Positions 1 through 9,422 of a stretch of 64,000 nucleotides of DNA are shown piece after piece. A model generated the notes under the pieces. That model was not told the origin of the DNA, made no database searches, and worked only from the letters and a program-made list of their open reading frames with translations. The DNA lies in NCBI GenBank assembly GCA_018970725.1, contig JAGWVU010000011.1:1-64000 (forward strand). The letters are read 5' to 3'. How positions within the stretch are numbered: the first letter of the stretch is position 1; every line of letters begins with the position of its first letter. Source of the stretch: Verrucomicrobiota bacterium (GTDB taxonomy: Bacteria; Verrucomicrobiota; Verrucomicrobiia; Verrucomicrobiales; DEV007). Both the position numbers and the translations under genes were made by a program.

Positions 1-1
1 T

Positions 2-1114
2 CGTGTTCTGGGGGACTGGCTGCCGCTGCCTGAACGCGATGCCCAACCGGCCATTCTGGCCGTGAGCCCGGTTTTGCCCGGTTTGATTGCGGAGCCAGGT
101 CAGGACGCCCTCGTGTCCGTTGCGGCGGGTCTGGCGCAAAAATATCAATTGGAATCCGTCGTTGCCTCCTTGTTCGCCCTCGCCGAGAACGAAAATGGTG
201 CCGTGAGCGCCCGGGTCGCCGCGGCGCGAGCCTTGGAGTTCGTGCAAGGTCCGCGCTCCCGAAAACTGGCGGATCAATGGCTCGCCGCATCGCAGCCCGC
301 CCTGCGCAGCGCGGGACGCGAGCTGCTTTATGCTCAGGATTCCCCGGCTGCCTTGGCCGGCCTGGAGCGGTTGTTCCAGGCCCCCGGTGCCGAGGAAGAA
401 AAACGCGCCGCCCTTGAGCTGCTGGGCCGCGCCACCGAGGCTGGCGCGCACGCCTTGCTCACCCGCCAGATGAAAAGGCTGCTGGACCATCAGCTTCCCG
501 AAAGCCTGGCACTGGACGTGAGCGAAGCCCTGGCCGCCCACGGAAAAAACCACACCTTGCCCAACAGCACGCGCAACCAACGAGCCCGCACGGCGGCCGA
601 TCTTCAACAGCAGTGGCTCGCCCGCCTGCCCCCTGACGATGCTCTGCGTGAACATCGCATGACCCTCACAGGTGGCGATGCAGATCGTGGGCGCCGCTTG
701 TTCCATGAGAGAGTCGAGTTCCTCTGTGTGCGCTGCCACCGGATCGAAGGTCAGGGCGTGAGTAACGTCGGCCCCGACCTCAGCGGCATTGGCTCCAAAC
801 GGGACCGGGAATATGTCTTGAGAGCCATCGTGCATCCCGGAGCCGATATCGCCACCGGCTTTGAATTCGCCACGCTTGCGCTGGCCAATGGCCAAACGCT
901 GGTCGGAACCATTCGGGAGGAATCCCCGACTCACCTCCGGATCGAGATCACGGAGAACGGAACCAGCAAGCTCGAGGAAGTGCTCAAATCCACGGTGAAA
1001 GAGCGCCTTGCCACCTCCGCCATGCCACCGCTGGTCGCCCTCATGACGCCGCGCGAACTCCGTGACCTTGTCGAATACCTCGCCACCCAAACCCAGCCGA
1101 ATCCGACCCGATGA
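2..1114 (+). CDS. HEAT-repeat / CxxCH cytochrome c domain protein (C-terminal part)
   Basis: The frame is open to the window edge, so this is the 3' part of a larger gene. The first ~190 visible residues are Ala/Leu-rich helices consistent with HEAT repeats. A cytochrome c domain follows, with the heme motif CVRCH and a later Met-rich stretch (TSAMPP) that could give the axial Met. This matches the C-terminus of PVC-type membrane-bound dehydrogenase-like proteins (propeller, HEAT, cytochrome c), thought to act in periplasmic sugar oxidation. The stop overlaps the next start (ATGA), so it is probably co-transcribed with the SDR and sugar genes downstream. Family assignment is solid; substrate is unknown. 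Confidence 0.85.
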   Translation, partial: RVLGDWLPLPERDAQPAILAVSPVLPGLIAEPGQDALVSVAAGLAQKYQLESVVASLFALAENENGAVSARVAAARALEFVQGPRSRKLADQWLAASQPALRSAGRELLYAQDSPAALAGLERLFQAPGAEEEKRAALELLGRATEAGAHALLTRQMKRLLDHQLPESLALDVSEALAAHGKNHTLPNSTRNQRARTAADLQQQWLARLPPDDALREHRMTLTGGDADRGRRLFHERVEFLCVRCHRIEGQGVSNVGPDLSGIGSKRDREYVLRAIVHPGADIATGFEFATLALANGQTLVGTIREESPTHLRIEITENGTSKLEEVLKSTVKERLATSAMPPLVALMTPRELRDLVEYLATQTQPNPTR

Positions 1115-1872
1115 CCCACCCGTTTGCCGAACAGATCGCCCTCGTGACCGGGGCCAATGACCCCGAAGGCCTGGGTTTCGGGATCGCCACAGAACTCATC
1201 GCCGGGGGGGCCACCGTCTATTTCGGTTGCCGCCTTCAAGACCAGGTCGAGGCCCTCGCGGCGCCGCTGAACACCTTCGGCCCTTCCGCGCGCCCGGTGC
1301 TACTCGATGTCTCAGACCCGGCCGGCATTCCCCGCGCCTTCCAGCGGATCGAGTCCGAGGCCGGTCGTCTCGACATCCTGGTCAACAACGCCGGCGACGG
1401 CGCGAACTGCTCCGCGCTCGACGAGACCGCCGGGCAGTGGGATCGCATCATGACCGCGAACGCGCGGGGCCCGTTCCTCTGCTCGCAAGCCGCGGCCCAG
1501 CTCATGCTGCCGCGCCAATACGGCCGCATCGTGAACATCAGCTCGCAGGCCGCCACCGTGGCGATCCTGAATCACGTGGCCTATTCCTCATCAAAGGCCG
1601 CGCTGAACATGCTCACGAAAAGCATGGCGCTGGAATGGGCGCCGCTGGGCATCACCGTGAATGCCGTGGCTCCGACCTACCTCATGACGCCCGGCACCCG
1701 TCCCTTTCTGGAACAACCCGAGTTCCGTAAATCCGTGCTGGCACGAATCCCCGTGGGCCGGGTAGGCAGCATCCACGACATCGCCCACGCCGTCCGTTTC
1801 CTCTGCCACCCCGACTCCAGCCTCATCACCGGCGAGGTGTTGATGGTCGATGGTGGTTGGACCCTGGCCTGA
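1111..1872 (+). CDS. SDR-family NAD(P)-dependent oxidoreductase
   Basis: 253 residues, the usual length of a classical short-chain dehydrogenase/reductase. Visible motifs: N-terminal nucleotide-binding VTGANDPEGLGFGIA, a slightly extended form of TGxxxGxG; NNAG near residue 92; catalytic Ser in NISS; and the YxxxK pair in YSSSK. The C-terminal GEVLMVDGGW is the normal SDR ending. It resembles gluconate 5-dehydrogenase or 3-oxoacyl reductase types. The 4-nt overlap with the upstream cytochrome gene and the sugar genes downstream favour a polyol or sugar-acid substrate; this is inference. Confidence 0.9.
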   Translation: MTHPFAEQIALVTGANDPEGLGFGIATELIAGGATVYFGCRLQDQVEALAAPLNTFGPSARPVLLDVSDPAGIPRAFQRIESEAGRLDILVNNAGDGANCSALDETAGQWDRIMTANARGPFLCSQAAAQLMLPRQYGRIVNISSQAATVAILNHVAYSSSKAALNMLTKSMALEWAPLGITVNAVAPTYLMTPGTRPFLEQPEFRKSVLARIPVGRVGSIHDIAHAVRFLCHPDSSLITGEVLMVDGGWTLA

Positions 1873-1893
1873 TCAATTCCCGAAACAAACTCC

Positions 1894-2769
1894 ATGAAAC
1901 TGATTCACCCCCTCCTATTCACCGCGCTGCTGGCGCTTGGCTCTGAAGCCTTCGGACTGGGCTTGCAAATGTATAGCCTCCAGGAAGAGTTCGACCGGGA
2001 CACCCCCGCCACGCTGGACCGGCTCAAGGCGCAAGGCTTCACGGACCTCGAGACCAGCGTCTTCACCAAGCTACCCGCGGCGGAATTGCGGTCCTTGTTG
2101 GACGCGCGCGGCATGACTTGCTCCAGCCATCATGTGCGGCCGGAGACCTTGGAGAAAAACATGGACCAAGTCATCGCGGACGCGAAAGCGCTCGGGGCGG
2201 TGCAGGTGGTCTGTCCCATCCTGCCCCACAAAAAGCCCCTGGATCGCGCCCAGGTGCTCAAAACGGCGGCGAACTTCAACCGCTACGGGGCCGCCTTGAA
2301 AACGGCGGGCCTGCGGTTCGCTTATCACAACCACTCCGGCGATTTCCTCGCGGCCGATGCGCCCTCGGTCCCCGGAGAGACCTTCTATGATGTGCTCATC
2401 GCCGCCACCGAACCGGGCATGGTCAGCTTCCAGCTCGATGTGTTCTGGGTGGTCTGGGGTGGCGCGAAGGCCACGGAGATCCTAGAGCGACACGGCGACC
2501 GCATCTGCTCGTTGCACCTCAAGGACCTCGCGCGCGATGCCAAAACGGACGCGGATCCCAAGTCCGCCCGGGCCTTGATGGTCCGGTTGGCGGCGGGCCG
2601 GGTGAACATCCCGGCGGTGATCGCCATCGCGAAGGCCAAGGGAATCACGCATTTCATCATTGAGGACGAAAGTCCCGCCGCGGCCACACAACTTCCGGAC
2701 AGCTTGACCACCGTGAAACCTCAGGTAGAAGGAACCCACCCTTCCCAACCACGCGCCAACACGCCATGA
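1894..2769 (+). CDS. Exported sugar phosphate isomerase/epimerase-like TIM-barrel protein
   Basis: 291 residues with an N-terminal signal peptide (MKLIHPLLFTALLALGSEAFG). The rest is a xylose-isomerase-like/AP-endonuclease-2 TIM barrel: GLQMYSLQEEF at the first strand, YHNHSGDF around residue 145, QLDVFWV, and SLHLKDL with typical metal and sugar ligands. Exported members of this family are common in Verrucomicrobiota and Planctomycetes and pair with Gfo/Idh/MocA oxidoreductases. The next gene overlaps by 4 nt (ATGA), giving strong coupling. Exact sugar unknown. Confidence 0.88.
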   Translation: MKLIHPLLFTALLALGSEAFGLGLQMYSLQEEFDRDTPATLDRLKAQGFTDLETSVFTKLPAAELRSLLDARGMTCSSHHVRPETLEKNMDQVIADAKALGAVQVVCPILPHKKPLDRAQVLKTAANFNRYGAALKTAGLRFAYHNHSGDFLAADAPSVPGETFYDVLIAATEPGMVSFQLDVFWVVWGGAKATEILERHGDRICSLHLKDLARDAKTDADPKSARALMVRLAAGRVNIPAVIAIAKAKGITHFIIEDESPAAATQLPDSLTTVKPQVEGTHPSQPRANTP

Positions 2770-3908
2770 CACGTCCTCTTCGCATCGCTCTGATCGGCAC
2801 CCAGTTCATGGGCCGCGCCCACTCGAACGCCTGGCGTCAGGTCCACGCGTTTTTCGATTCCGAGCGGATCCCCGAACTCGCCCTCGTTTGCGGCCGCGAC
2901 CTCGCCAAAACCGAGGCCTTTGCCCGACAATGGGGCTGGCGGGAGGCCGTGGCGGATTGGCGTGAAGTGGTCGCCCGCGAGGACATCGACGCGGTGGATC
3001 TCTCCCTCCCCCAGCATCTCCAGGCCGAGGTCGCCATCGCGGCGGCGGCTCATGGAAAACAGATCTTCTGCGAGAAGCCGATGGCGCTGAATCCGGACGA
3101 GGCGCACGCCATGTCCCACGCCGCCACCCAGGCAGGGGTCGTCAACGCGGTGAACTACAACTACCGCCGTGCTCCCGCCGTGGCGCTGGCCCGGCAAATC
3201 ATCGACGAGGGGAGGATCGGCACCATCCGTCACTGGCGCGGCGCGTATCTGCAGGATTGGTTGCGCGATCCCGGGACGCCGTCCGGATGGAAGTTGCAAA
3301 AACAGTTCGCCGGCTCGGGACCCCATGGAGATCTGAACTCACACAGCGTCGATCTCGCGCGTTACCTCGTGGGGGACATCGTGGAAGTCTCCTGTCACCG
3401 GCGCACGTTCATCGGGGAACGCCCATCCGTGGACGATCCGGCCAAGCGCGTCCCGGTGGACATCGACGATGCTTCCCAACTGCTCGTGAGCTTTGCCAAC
3501 GGGGCCATGGGCAGCTTCGAGGCCACCCGCTTTGCCACGGGGAACCGCAACGCCAACCAGTTCGAGATCTACGGCTCGCGCGGCGCGTTGCGCTGGCACC
3601 TCGAGGATTTGAACCGGCTCGAATTTTATTCCGACGACGATCCGCCGCACCTGCGGGGCTTCCGCCAGATCCTCGTCACCGAACCCTGCCACCCCTATGT
3701 CGGCCGCTGGTGGCCTCCGGGGCATGTCATCGGTTATGAGCACACCTTCGTTCACTCCATCGCGGACTTCCTCGCGGCGGTGGCGGGTCAATCCGCCTAT
3801 CGGCCCGACTTTGAGGATGGGGCCCGCGTGCTGGAGATTCTCGATGCGGCCAGGAAGGCGGATGAATCCTCGGCATCAGTGAAACTAAAGCCATCTGGAC
3901 AGGGGTGA
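2766..3908 (+). CDS. Gfo/Idh/MocA family oxidoreductase
   Basis: 380 residues. N-terminal Rossmann fold (RIALIGTQFMGRAHSNAW) and the family signature CEKPMALN near residue 103, whose Lys is the conserved catalytic/cofactor residue. The C-terminal alpha/beta domain contains GPHGDLNSHSVDLARYLVG. Such enzymes oxidise or reduce sugars, inositols or amino sugars with NAD(P). It is translationally coupled to the isomerase-like gene and ends the four-gene run that starts at the window edge. A Gfo/Idh/MocA, epimerase and SDR set suggests inositol-like or 3-keto-sugar catabolism; the substrate cannot be read from sequence. Confidence 0.9.
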   Translation: MTRPLRIALIGTQFMGRAHSNAWRQVHAFFDSERIPELALVCGRDLAKTEAFARQWGWREAVADWREVVAREDIDAVDLSLPQHLQAEVAIAAAAHGKQIFCEKPMALNPDEAHAMSHAATQAGVVNAVNYNYRRAPAVALARQIIDEGRIGTIRHWRGAYLQDWLRDPGTPSGWKLQKQFAGSGPHGDLNSHSVDLARYLVGDIVEVSCHRRTFIGERPSVDDPAKRVPVDIDDASQLLVSFANGAMGSFEATRFATGNRNANQFEIYGSRGALRWHLEDLNRLEFYSDDDPPHLRGFRQILVTEPCHPYVGRWWPPGHVIGYEHTFVHSIADFLAAVAGQSAYRPDFEDGARVLEILDAARKADESSASVKLKPSGQG

Positions 3909-3944
3909 ACCCGCGTCCCCGCCGCTCCCATCAGCCTGAAAACC

Positions 3945-5126
3945 TCAGAACAACCCGCCCGACCAGAGGCCGTCGAGAAAGTCCTCCACGGTGAGGATCT
4001 CGATGCCGTCGCTGGTGGCCCGGCTTTTGGGCTCACGACAGACCACGATCTTGCGACCGGTGCCGGGATACTCCCGGACAAGCTCCCGGAGGCCTTTCAG
4101 ATGGTGGGTCTGCACCGCCGTCGTGCTTTTGCATTCAATGGCGCATTCCATGTCGTTCACAATGAAGTCCACCTCCGCCCCCGTGCTGAGCCGCCAAAAA
4201 CTGAACTCCGCAAAGCGCTCCCGATAGCTGTTGTAACAGCGCAGTTCATGGAAAACCCAGTTCTCAAATGCTTTCCCAAAAAGCTCCCCTCCGGGTTCCA
4301 GGGTGCCGCGCCGGGCCAAAAAGTTCACCACGCCCACGTCGTGAAAATAGAACTTCTCCGCCGCAGAAATCCGCCGCTTGGGACGCTTCCGGTAAGGCGG
4401 CAACATCCGGGCCAGCAACGTGTCGCACAAAATCTCGAAATAGCCGCGCACCGTCTCCCGGGAAACCCCCAATTCGCGTCCGAGGTTGGTGAAATTGACC
4501 TGCTCCGTGTCCGTGAGCGCCGCCGCATTCAAGAACTCCGAGAAAGGGGGCAGGCGCCGCACCAACCCCTCCGCCATGACTTCTTCTTTCAAGTAATCAG
4601 CCACATAAGCGTTGAGCAGCGGACGCGGCCGCCCGGACAGATGAATGCGCGGCAGGGTTCCGTGATTCAGCATCCGGGTCAGATCAAAGTCCGCCCCCAA
4701 CTCCCATGCCGACAGGCCGAACATCTCCCGCCGCAGCGCCCGCCCGCCAAGCAGGTTGCCATGACCGCGCTTGAGCTTCCGGGCACTCGATCCGCACAGG
4801 GCAAAGTGCACCGCTCGATGCTCATGCAACCAATGCGCTTCATCCAACAGCGCGGGCACCTTTTGCACCTCGTCGATCACCACAAAGCGGGCTCCGCTCC
4901 GCGCCAACTCCTCGCGCAGAAGTTCGGCTTTCGTCCCATATCGGCGAAACTCGTCCGCTTTCAACAAATCGATCCACACCGCTCCTGGATAGCGCTCGCG
5001 CAAGAGCGTCGTTTTGCCCGACTGCCGGGGCCCCCAGAGGAAAAACGTCTCTGTTCCCGCGTCGGGAAGCCGCAATGCCCGTGTGAAATTCGCCACCTTA
5101 AATTGCAAATTACATGAAATCCGCAA
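3945..5126 (-). CDS. AAA_14/DUF4143 ATP-binding protein
   Basis: 393 residues. N-terminal P-loop GPRQSGKTTLL (residues ~32-42), Walker B-like FVVIDEVQK (~80-88), and a sensor-type LCGSSARKLK. The C-terminal half is a DUF4143 (PD-(D/E)XK-like) domain with EVDFIVND and CAIECKS, resembling a D...ExK nuclease core. The molecular role of these ATPases is poorly known; they are patchily distributed and often horizontally moved. The start codon lies 13 nt inside the divergent gene at 5114, so the two starts overlap and must share a tiny promoter region. No closer Met exists; a GTG about ten codons in is a possible alternative start. Confidence 0.85.
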   Translation of the reverse strand: MRISCNLQFKVANFTRALRLPDAGTETFFLWGPRQSGKTTLLRERYPGAVWIDLLKADEFRRYGTKAELLREELARSGARFVVIDEVQKVPALLDEAHWLHEHRAVHFALCGSSARKLKRGHGNLLGGRALRREMFGLSAWELGADFDLTRMLNHGTLPRIHLSGRPRPLLNAYVADYLKEEVMAEGLVRRLPPFSEFLNAAALTDTEQVNFTNLGRELGVSRETVRGYFEILCDTLLARMLPPYRKRPKRRISAAEKFYFHDVGVVNFLARRGTLEPGGELFGKAFENWVFHELRCYNSYRERFAEFSFWRLSTGAEVDFIVNDMECAIECKSTTAVQTHHLKGLRELVREYPGTGRKIVVCREPKSRATSDGIEILTVEDFLDGLWSGGLF

Positions 5127-5755
5127 CCCAACAACGCCATTTTCTCATCCCGGCCCTCGGTCTCGCCACGGCCTGGGCAATCCCGGTTCCCGCCGCCGAA
5201 CCTCCGCTTCCCCAGCTGCGCATCGAAGAGACCTTCACCTCCAGCCTTTCTCCGGACTGGCATTGGGGCCTCGGCACCTGGACGGCGAAGGATGGCGTGC
5301 TCCGCGCCTTCGAGTCCGGCGAGCGCCGCCACGGCCCGGTGAAGCAGCGCCGCTTCGCCTTCACAGAGGCCGATGTCCGCTTCGAGTTCCGGCTCGAAGG
5401 CAAGGCGTCCTTCGCCAGCTTTCCCATCGACGGCACCCGCGAGCGCGGCCACATCCTCAACTTCGTCATGGGCCGCGAGGTCTTCCGCATCATCGCCCAC
5501 CCCAAAAAGGGGGAAACCGTGGACCTCCTGCGGGAAAAAATCACCCTCGCCGACCGCGACTGGCATCCCGTCCACATCGTGCTGAAGGGCGAGACCATCA
5601 CCGTCGAATTCAACGGACGCACCTGGACCACGAAGCATCCCGTCGCGGCCGAGCCCAAGGCCCAGTTCGGCTTCGGCGGCGAGTCTGGCGGACCGGAAGG
5701 CGAAAAAGCCGGGGCACTGGAGTTCCGCCATCTCAAAATCACGGCCACCCCATGA
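5114..5755 (+). CDS. Secreted DUF1080-like (concanavalin A-like fold) protein
   Basis: 213 residues beginning with a signal peptide that ends around AIPVPAAEPP. The body (EETFTSSLSPDW, GTWTAKDGVLRAFE, DRDWHPVHIVLKGETITV, LEFRHLKI) follows the pattern of DUF1080/3-keto-disaccharide-hydrolase-like jelly rolls, which are abundant in Verrucomicrobiota. The gene is divergent from and overlaps the start of the DUF4143 ATPase. It is most likely a carbohydrate-binding or carbohydrate-cleaving exported protein. The catalytic assignment is uncertain because the family is broad. Confidence 0.75.
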   Translation: MKSATQQRHFLIPALGLATAWAIPVPAAEPPLPQLRIEETFTSSLSPDWHWGLGTWTAKDGVLRAFESGERRHGPVKQRRFAFTEADVRFEFRLEGKASFASFPIDGTRERGHILNFVMGREVFRIIAHPKKGETVDLLREKITLADRDWHPVHIVLKGETITVEFNGRTWTTKHPVAAEPKAQFGFGGESGGPEGEKAGALEFRHLKITATP

Positions 5756-5775
5756 CGCCGGCGGGGGAAAAGGCA

Positions 5776-6690
5776 TCAATTCCCCGACCTGCCCCGGTTC
5801 TGCCTGCGGAACTCCTGAGGCGACATCCCGACGACCTGTTTGAAACGCTTCGAAAGGTGAAATGCATCATGGAAGCCAAGGTCGGCGGCAATGGCGGCAA
5901 GGGTCTCGTTGGATTCAAGGAGCAAGGAGCAGGCGCGCCGCACGATTTCATCGGCCCGATACTCACCGGGACTTTTGCCGCTCGTCTGCACGAAACGCTT
6001 GCGAAAGGCGCTGTAGGACATTCCCATCGAGCGGGCGATCTCTTCCAACGAGGGATCCGTGAGACGCCCGGTGCGCAGTTTCTCTTCCGCCTGCTCGCGC
6101 CATCGCAACGTTTCGGCGGTTTCCTTGCGTTTCTCCTCAAACTGAAGCGCGTCCGCCAACCATTGCTGAAAATGGCAAAGGCGGGCGAGCTCGGACTCGG
6201 CCGGGGCTTCGGACGAGGGCTGAAGGATGCGCCGCAGGCGGTCCGTCCAGTAGTTGAGGGGACTCAGCGCAAGATGGCGACTGCGTTCTCCGGGAAATCC
6301 ACCGGCCTGCCAGGCATCGAAGAGAGGACCGCGGAACCAGAGAAACAACTCGCTCCATCGCTCTCCGGGGTTGGGTCCGTAACTTTGATTCACACCGGGC
6401 GCGGCCCAAATGAGGGATCCGGGCTGAAGCGTGCCACGCAGTCCCGTCCCATCCCGGTATCCGGCCTTCCCTTCCAAGGTGAGCACGAGCAAAAAATGCG
6501 GTGTCGGGCGCATGAAGTGGGGCGGAGCGGCGTGCGCGTGGGTGGCCTGGCTGCCCCACTTGGTTCCCGCATAGACGATCTGCCCCAGCGGCGAATGAAT
6601 CGGGCGGGTGACGTTCACGTTCCAAGGCCCCGGCGTGCTGAAGTAGAGGTTCGGATCCCCTTCATTGCCCATGTCAAAATCTACATGCAA
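5776..6690 (-). CDS. AraC-family transcriptional regulator
   Basis: 304 residues. The N-terminal ~180 residues form a cupin-like sensor (FLLVLTLEGKAGYRDG, SLIWAAPGVNQSYGPN). The C-terminal ~100 residues are two helix-turn-helix motifs (LEEIARSMGMSYSAFRKRF; AAIADLGFHDAFHLSKRFK), ending in the AraC-type GMSPQEFRRQ. It is divergent from the DUF1592 gene with only about 60 bp between starts, so it probably controls that gene series and senses a sugar-derived ligand; this is inference from position. Confidence 0.9.
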   Translation of the reverse strand: MHVDFDMGNEGDPNLYFSTPGPWNVNVTRPIHSPLGQIVYAGTKWGSQATHAHAAPPHFMRPTPHFLLVLTLEGKAGYRDGTGLRGTLQPGSLIWAAPGVNQSYGPNPGERWSELFLWFRGPLFDAWQAGGFPGERSRHLALSPLNYWTDRLRRILQPSSEAPAESELARLCHFQQWLADALQFEEKRKETAETLRWREQAEEKLRTGRLTDPSLEEIARSMGMSYSAFRKRFVQTSGKSPGEYRADEIVRRACSLLLESNETLAAIAADLGFHDAFHLSKRFKQVVGMSPQEFRRQNRGRSGN

Positions 6691-6750
6691 CAGGTCATTC
6701 CTTCAATTCAAGGATCGGGAGGCCAAGGTTATTGTTGAGACAGTTCATCC

Positions 6751-9264
6751 ATGAAAGCCTGTCTCCACTTCCTCGCGCTTCTCTCCATGCTGAACGCGCC
6801 GCATGCCGCCGCGGAACCACCGGAGGTGATCGCCGCTCTCCTCGAGCGGAACTGCACCGAGTGCCACGATGCGGAGACGAAGAAGGGAAGGCTCGACCTC
6901 ACGACCTTGGCGTTTGATTTGATCGAGGCACAGGGAATGGAACGTTGGACCCAAATCTTCGATCGGGTGGCCAATGGCGAGATGCCGCCGAGATCGGAAG
7001 CGATGAGTCCCGGGGATCGAAAGGCCTTGCTGGCCGCTTTGGAATCCTCGTTGATTGCGGCGGGCACGGCGACCCGGGAACGGACGGGACGCGGACCGAT
7101 GCGGCGGCTCAATCGCATCGAGTTTGAGCAGAACCTGCGCGACCTCCTCGCGTTGCCGCATCTGGATATTCGCGACAGGTTGCCCGCGGATCGCGAGTCG
7201 CATCACTTCGACAAGGTCGCGTCCACGCTGGATATCTCGCATGTGCAGCTCACGGGGTATCTGGATGCGGTGGAGTCGGCGTTGCGTCAGGCCGTGGTGA
7301 CATCAACTGTGCCGCCTGAGCCGAAAAAGACGCGAGTGGTCGGCAAGCAGCTCGGCCCTCATCGCACCACCGGTGGTGTGCAGTCGCTGTTCTATGCGCG
7401 GGACGGCAAGGGCTTCGATCTGGAACAAAAGAACGCGGACCAAGCCAAGGAGACCGTGCCCGATCCGAACATCGAGTTCGCCTTGTTTCGTTCGCCGGGA
7501 TGGCCGTATGCGGTGTATCCGAAGAACGTCATCGCCAGCGCCACGGGCGAGTATCGCGTGCGATTCTCCGCGCGTTCGGTGCTGCAAACGGAGGGCTTTG
7601 TTTTCAAAAAGGGAACGCGGCCCGTGCCCATGAACTTCCGTGCCCGCAAGCCGACGAACCATGACATCGCCGAGGATGTGCGCGTGACTGGCGGCATCAT
7701 CGACGTGCAACCCGAGGGCGGCGTGTATGAAACGACAGTTTATTTGCTCGCAGGCCAGACCATCGAGTATGGAATGCTCGGCCTGCCGGTGCCGCAGATC
7801 GATGCGCAGGGCAAGACGGGCTACTATCGTTATCCGCCATTCCCCGAGGGCGGCCAGCCGGGCATCGCGTTCCAATGGCTGGAGATGGAAGGCCCCATCG
7901 CGCCGGCATCCTGGCCGCCCCCTTCGCATCGCGTGCTGTTTGATGATCTCGGCGCTGACGTGAAATCAGCAAAGCCCTCCGAGGATGCGAAACGATTGCT
8001 GCGGCGTTTCATCGCCCTCGCCGCCCGCGAACCGGTGCCGGAGGAAGCGATCCCGCCGTTTGAAAAACTCGTGCTCGATGAATTGCAAAACGGTGCGCCC
8101 CTCGCCGAGGCCTTGCTGGCAGGTTATCAGGCCTTCTTGTGCTCCGATCTTTTCCTGTATCTGCGCGAGCCCTTCGCTGCCGACGATCACTTTGCCATCG
8201 CCAACCGGCTCTCGCATTTCATCACCGACTCGCGGCCTGATGCCGCACTCGCAACTCTCGCGATGCAAAAGAAGCTGCGTGATCCCGCTACGTTGCACGA
8301 GGAAACGGACCGGCTGATTTCCAGCGCAGGCTTCGAGCGCTTCGTGAATCACTTCACCGATTGCTGGCTCAATCTCCGCGAACTCCGCCGCGATGATCCT
8401 GACATCCGGCTCTATCCGGAGTATCGGCTCGATGATTATCTCGTAGAGTCGATGGGCCTGGAGACGCGCGCCTTCTTCACCGCGATGCTACGCGAAAACC
8501 TGCCTGCCACTTCGCTCATCCAGAGCGACTTCGCCCTTGTGAATGATCGTCTTGCTCGGCACTACGGCCTGCCTGAGGTGACCAGCTCCGCACTGCGTCG
8601 GATCGATCTGCCGAAGGATAGTCCCTATGGCGGTCTCCTCACGCAAGGCGCGATTTTGAAGGTGTCTGCGAACGGCACCAGCACCTCACCCGTGCTGCGC
8701 GGGGTGTGGATCATGGATCGTCTCATCGGCCTGCCCCCGCCGCCGCCGCCCCCTGGCATCCCGGCCGTGGAGCCGGACATTCGCGGAGCCAAAACCATCC
8801 GAGAACTCATTGCCCAACACACCAAATCCAAGACCTGCGCCACCTGCCATGCGAAGTTTGATCCAGTCGGGCTCGCGCTCGAAAACTTCGATGTTCTCGG
8901 GGCGTGGCGCACCCGCTATCGCGGCACCAGCGAAGGCGAACGCCTCACCGGCATCGACCGTGCCGGCCACGACTTTGCCTTCACCCTCGCGGGCCAAGTG
9001 GATGCCAGCGGCCAACTCGCCGATGGCCGTCCGTTCGCCAACATCCATGATCTAAAGGCCATCTTGGCTGCCAACCCACGCCAGCTCGCCCGGAATCTCC
9101 TGCACCAGTTCACGCTCTATGCGACCGGCACCCCCGTGCAGTTCTCCGACCGCCGCGACATCGAGGCGATGCTCGATGCCTGCGCACAGGACGGCTACCG
9201 CGTGCGGGATCTCGTCCACGCGCTGGTGCAAAGCCCAATCTTCCTTGGAAACCCAAAGCCATGA
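6751..9264 (+). CDS. Secreted DUF1587/DUF1592/DUF1588/DUF1585 cytochrome-like protein
   Basis: 837 residues with a signal peptide (MKACLHFLALLSMLNAPHAAA). An N-terminal planctomycete-type cytochrome motif, CTECHDAETKKGRLDL, lies near residue 35. DUF1587 (RLNRIEFEQNLRDLL), DUF1592 (FITDSRPDA) and DUF1588 (LRGVWIMDRL, a Pro run, then CATCHAKFDPVGLALENFD) follow, then DUF1585. Two CxxCH sites argue for heme binding in the periplasm. In PVC genomes this gene is normally followed directly by a DUF1552 gene; here a transposase element lies between them. Function of the pair is not established. Confidence 0.92.
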   Translation: MKACLHFLALLSMLNAPHAAAEPPEVIAALLERNCTECHDAETKKGRLDLTTLAFDLIEAQGMERWTQIFDRVANGEMPPRSEAMSPGDRKALLAALESSLIAAGTATRERTGRGPMRRLNRIEFEQNLRDLLALPHLDIRDRLPADRESHHFDKVASTLDISHVQLTGYLDAVESALRQAVVTSTVPPEPKKTRVVGKQLGPHRTTGGVQSLFYARDGKGFDLEQKNADQAKETVPDPNIEFALFRSPGWPYAVYPKNVIASATGEYRVRFSARSVLQTEGFVFKKGTRPVPMNFRARKPTNHDIAEDVRVTGGIIDVQPEGGVYETTVYLLAGQTIEYGMLGLPVPQIDAQGKTGYYRYPPFPEGGQPGIAFQWLEMEGPIAPASWPPPSHRVLFDDLGADVKSAKPSEDAKRLLRRFIALAAREPVPEEAIPPFEKLVLDELQNGAPLAEALLAGYQAFLCSDLFLYLREPFAADDHFAIANRLSHFITDSRPDAALATLAMQKKLRDPATLHEETDRLISSAGFERFVNHFTDCWLNLRELRRDDPDIRLYPEYRLDDYLVESMGLETRAFFTAMLRENLPATSLIQSDFALVNDRLARHYGLPEVTSSALRRIDLPKDSPYGGLLTQGAILKVSANGTSTSPVLRGVWIMDRLIGLPPPPPPPGIPAVEPDIRGAKTIRELIAQHTKSKTCATCHAKFDPVGLALENFDVLGAWRTRYRGTSEGERLTGIDRAGHDFAFTLAGQVDASGQLADGRPFANIHDLKAILAANPRQLARNLLHQFTLYATGTPVQFSDRRDIEAMLDACAQDGYRVRDLVHALVQSPIFLGNPKP

Positions 9265-9307
9265 ACGCTCATCATGTCAAAATGATCGCCGGGCATCATC
9301 GCCATAA

Positions 9308-9412
9308 CGATGCCGAAGGCATACCAGCCATTAGCCGGTGGTTGAGGAGCGGAGCGACGACACCACCGGTTCACGGGGCGGAAAAGTCCCGCATCCCGAA
9401 GGGATGCCAGCC
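9308..9412 (+). repeat. Left REP pair of the RAYT element
   Basis: The first palindrome holds a small hairpin tgccgaaggca and a larger one, ccggtggt ... accaccgg, with the loop ttgaggagcggagcgacgac. The second is catcccgaagggatg followed by ccagcc. Together they mirror the right pair at 9884-9980. Confidence 0.8.
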
Positions 9413-9422
9413 AGATCGATCA

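Noticed and set aside
5014-6738. 574-codon plus-strand open frame across DUF1080-like and AraC genes
   Set aside because: Low-complexity Arg/Pro composition, contradicts two genes with clear motifs.
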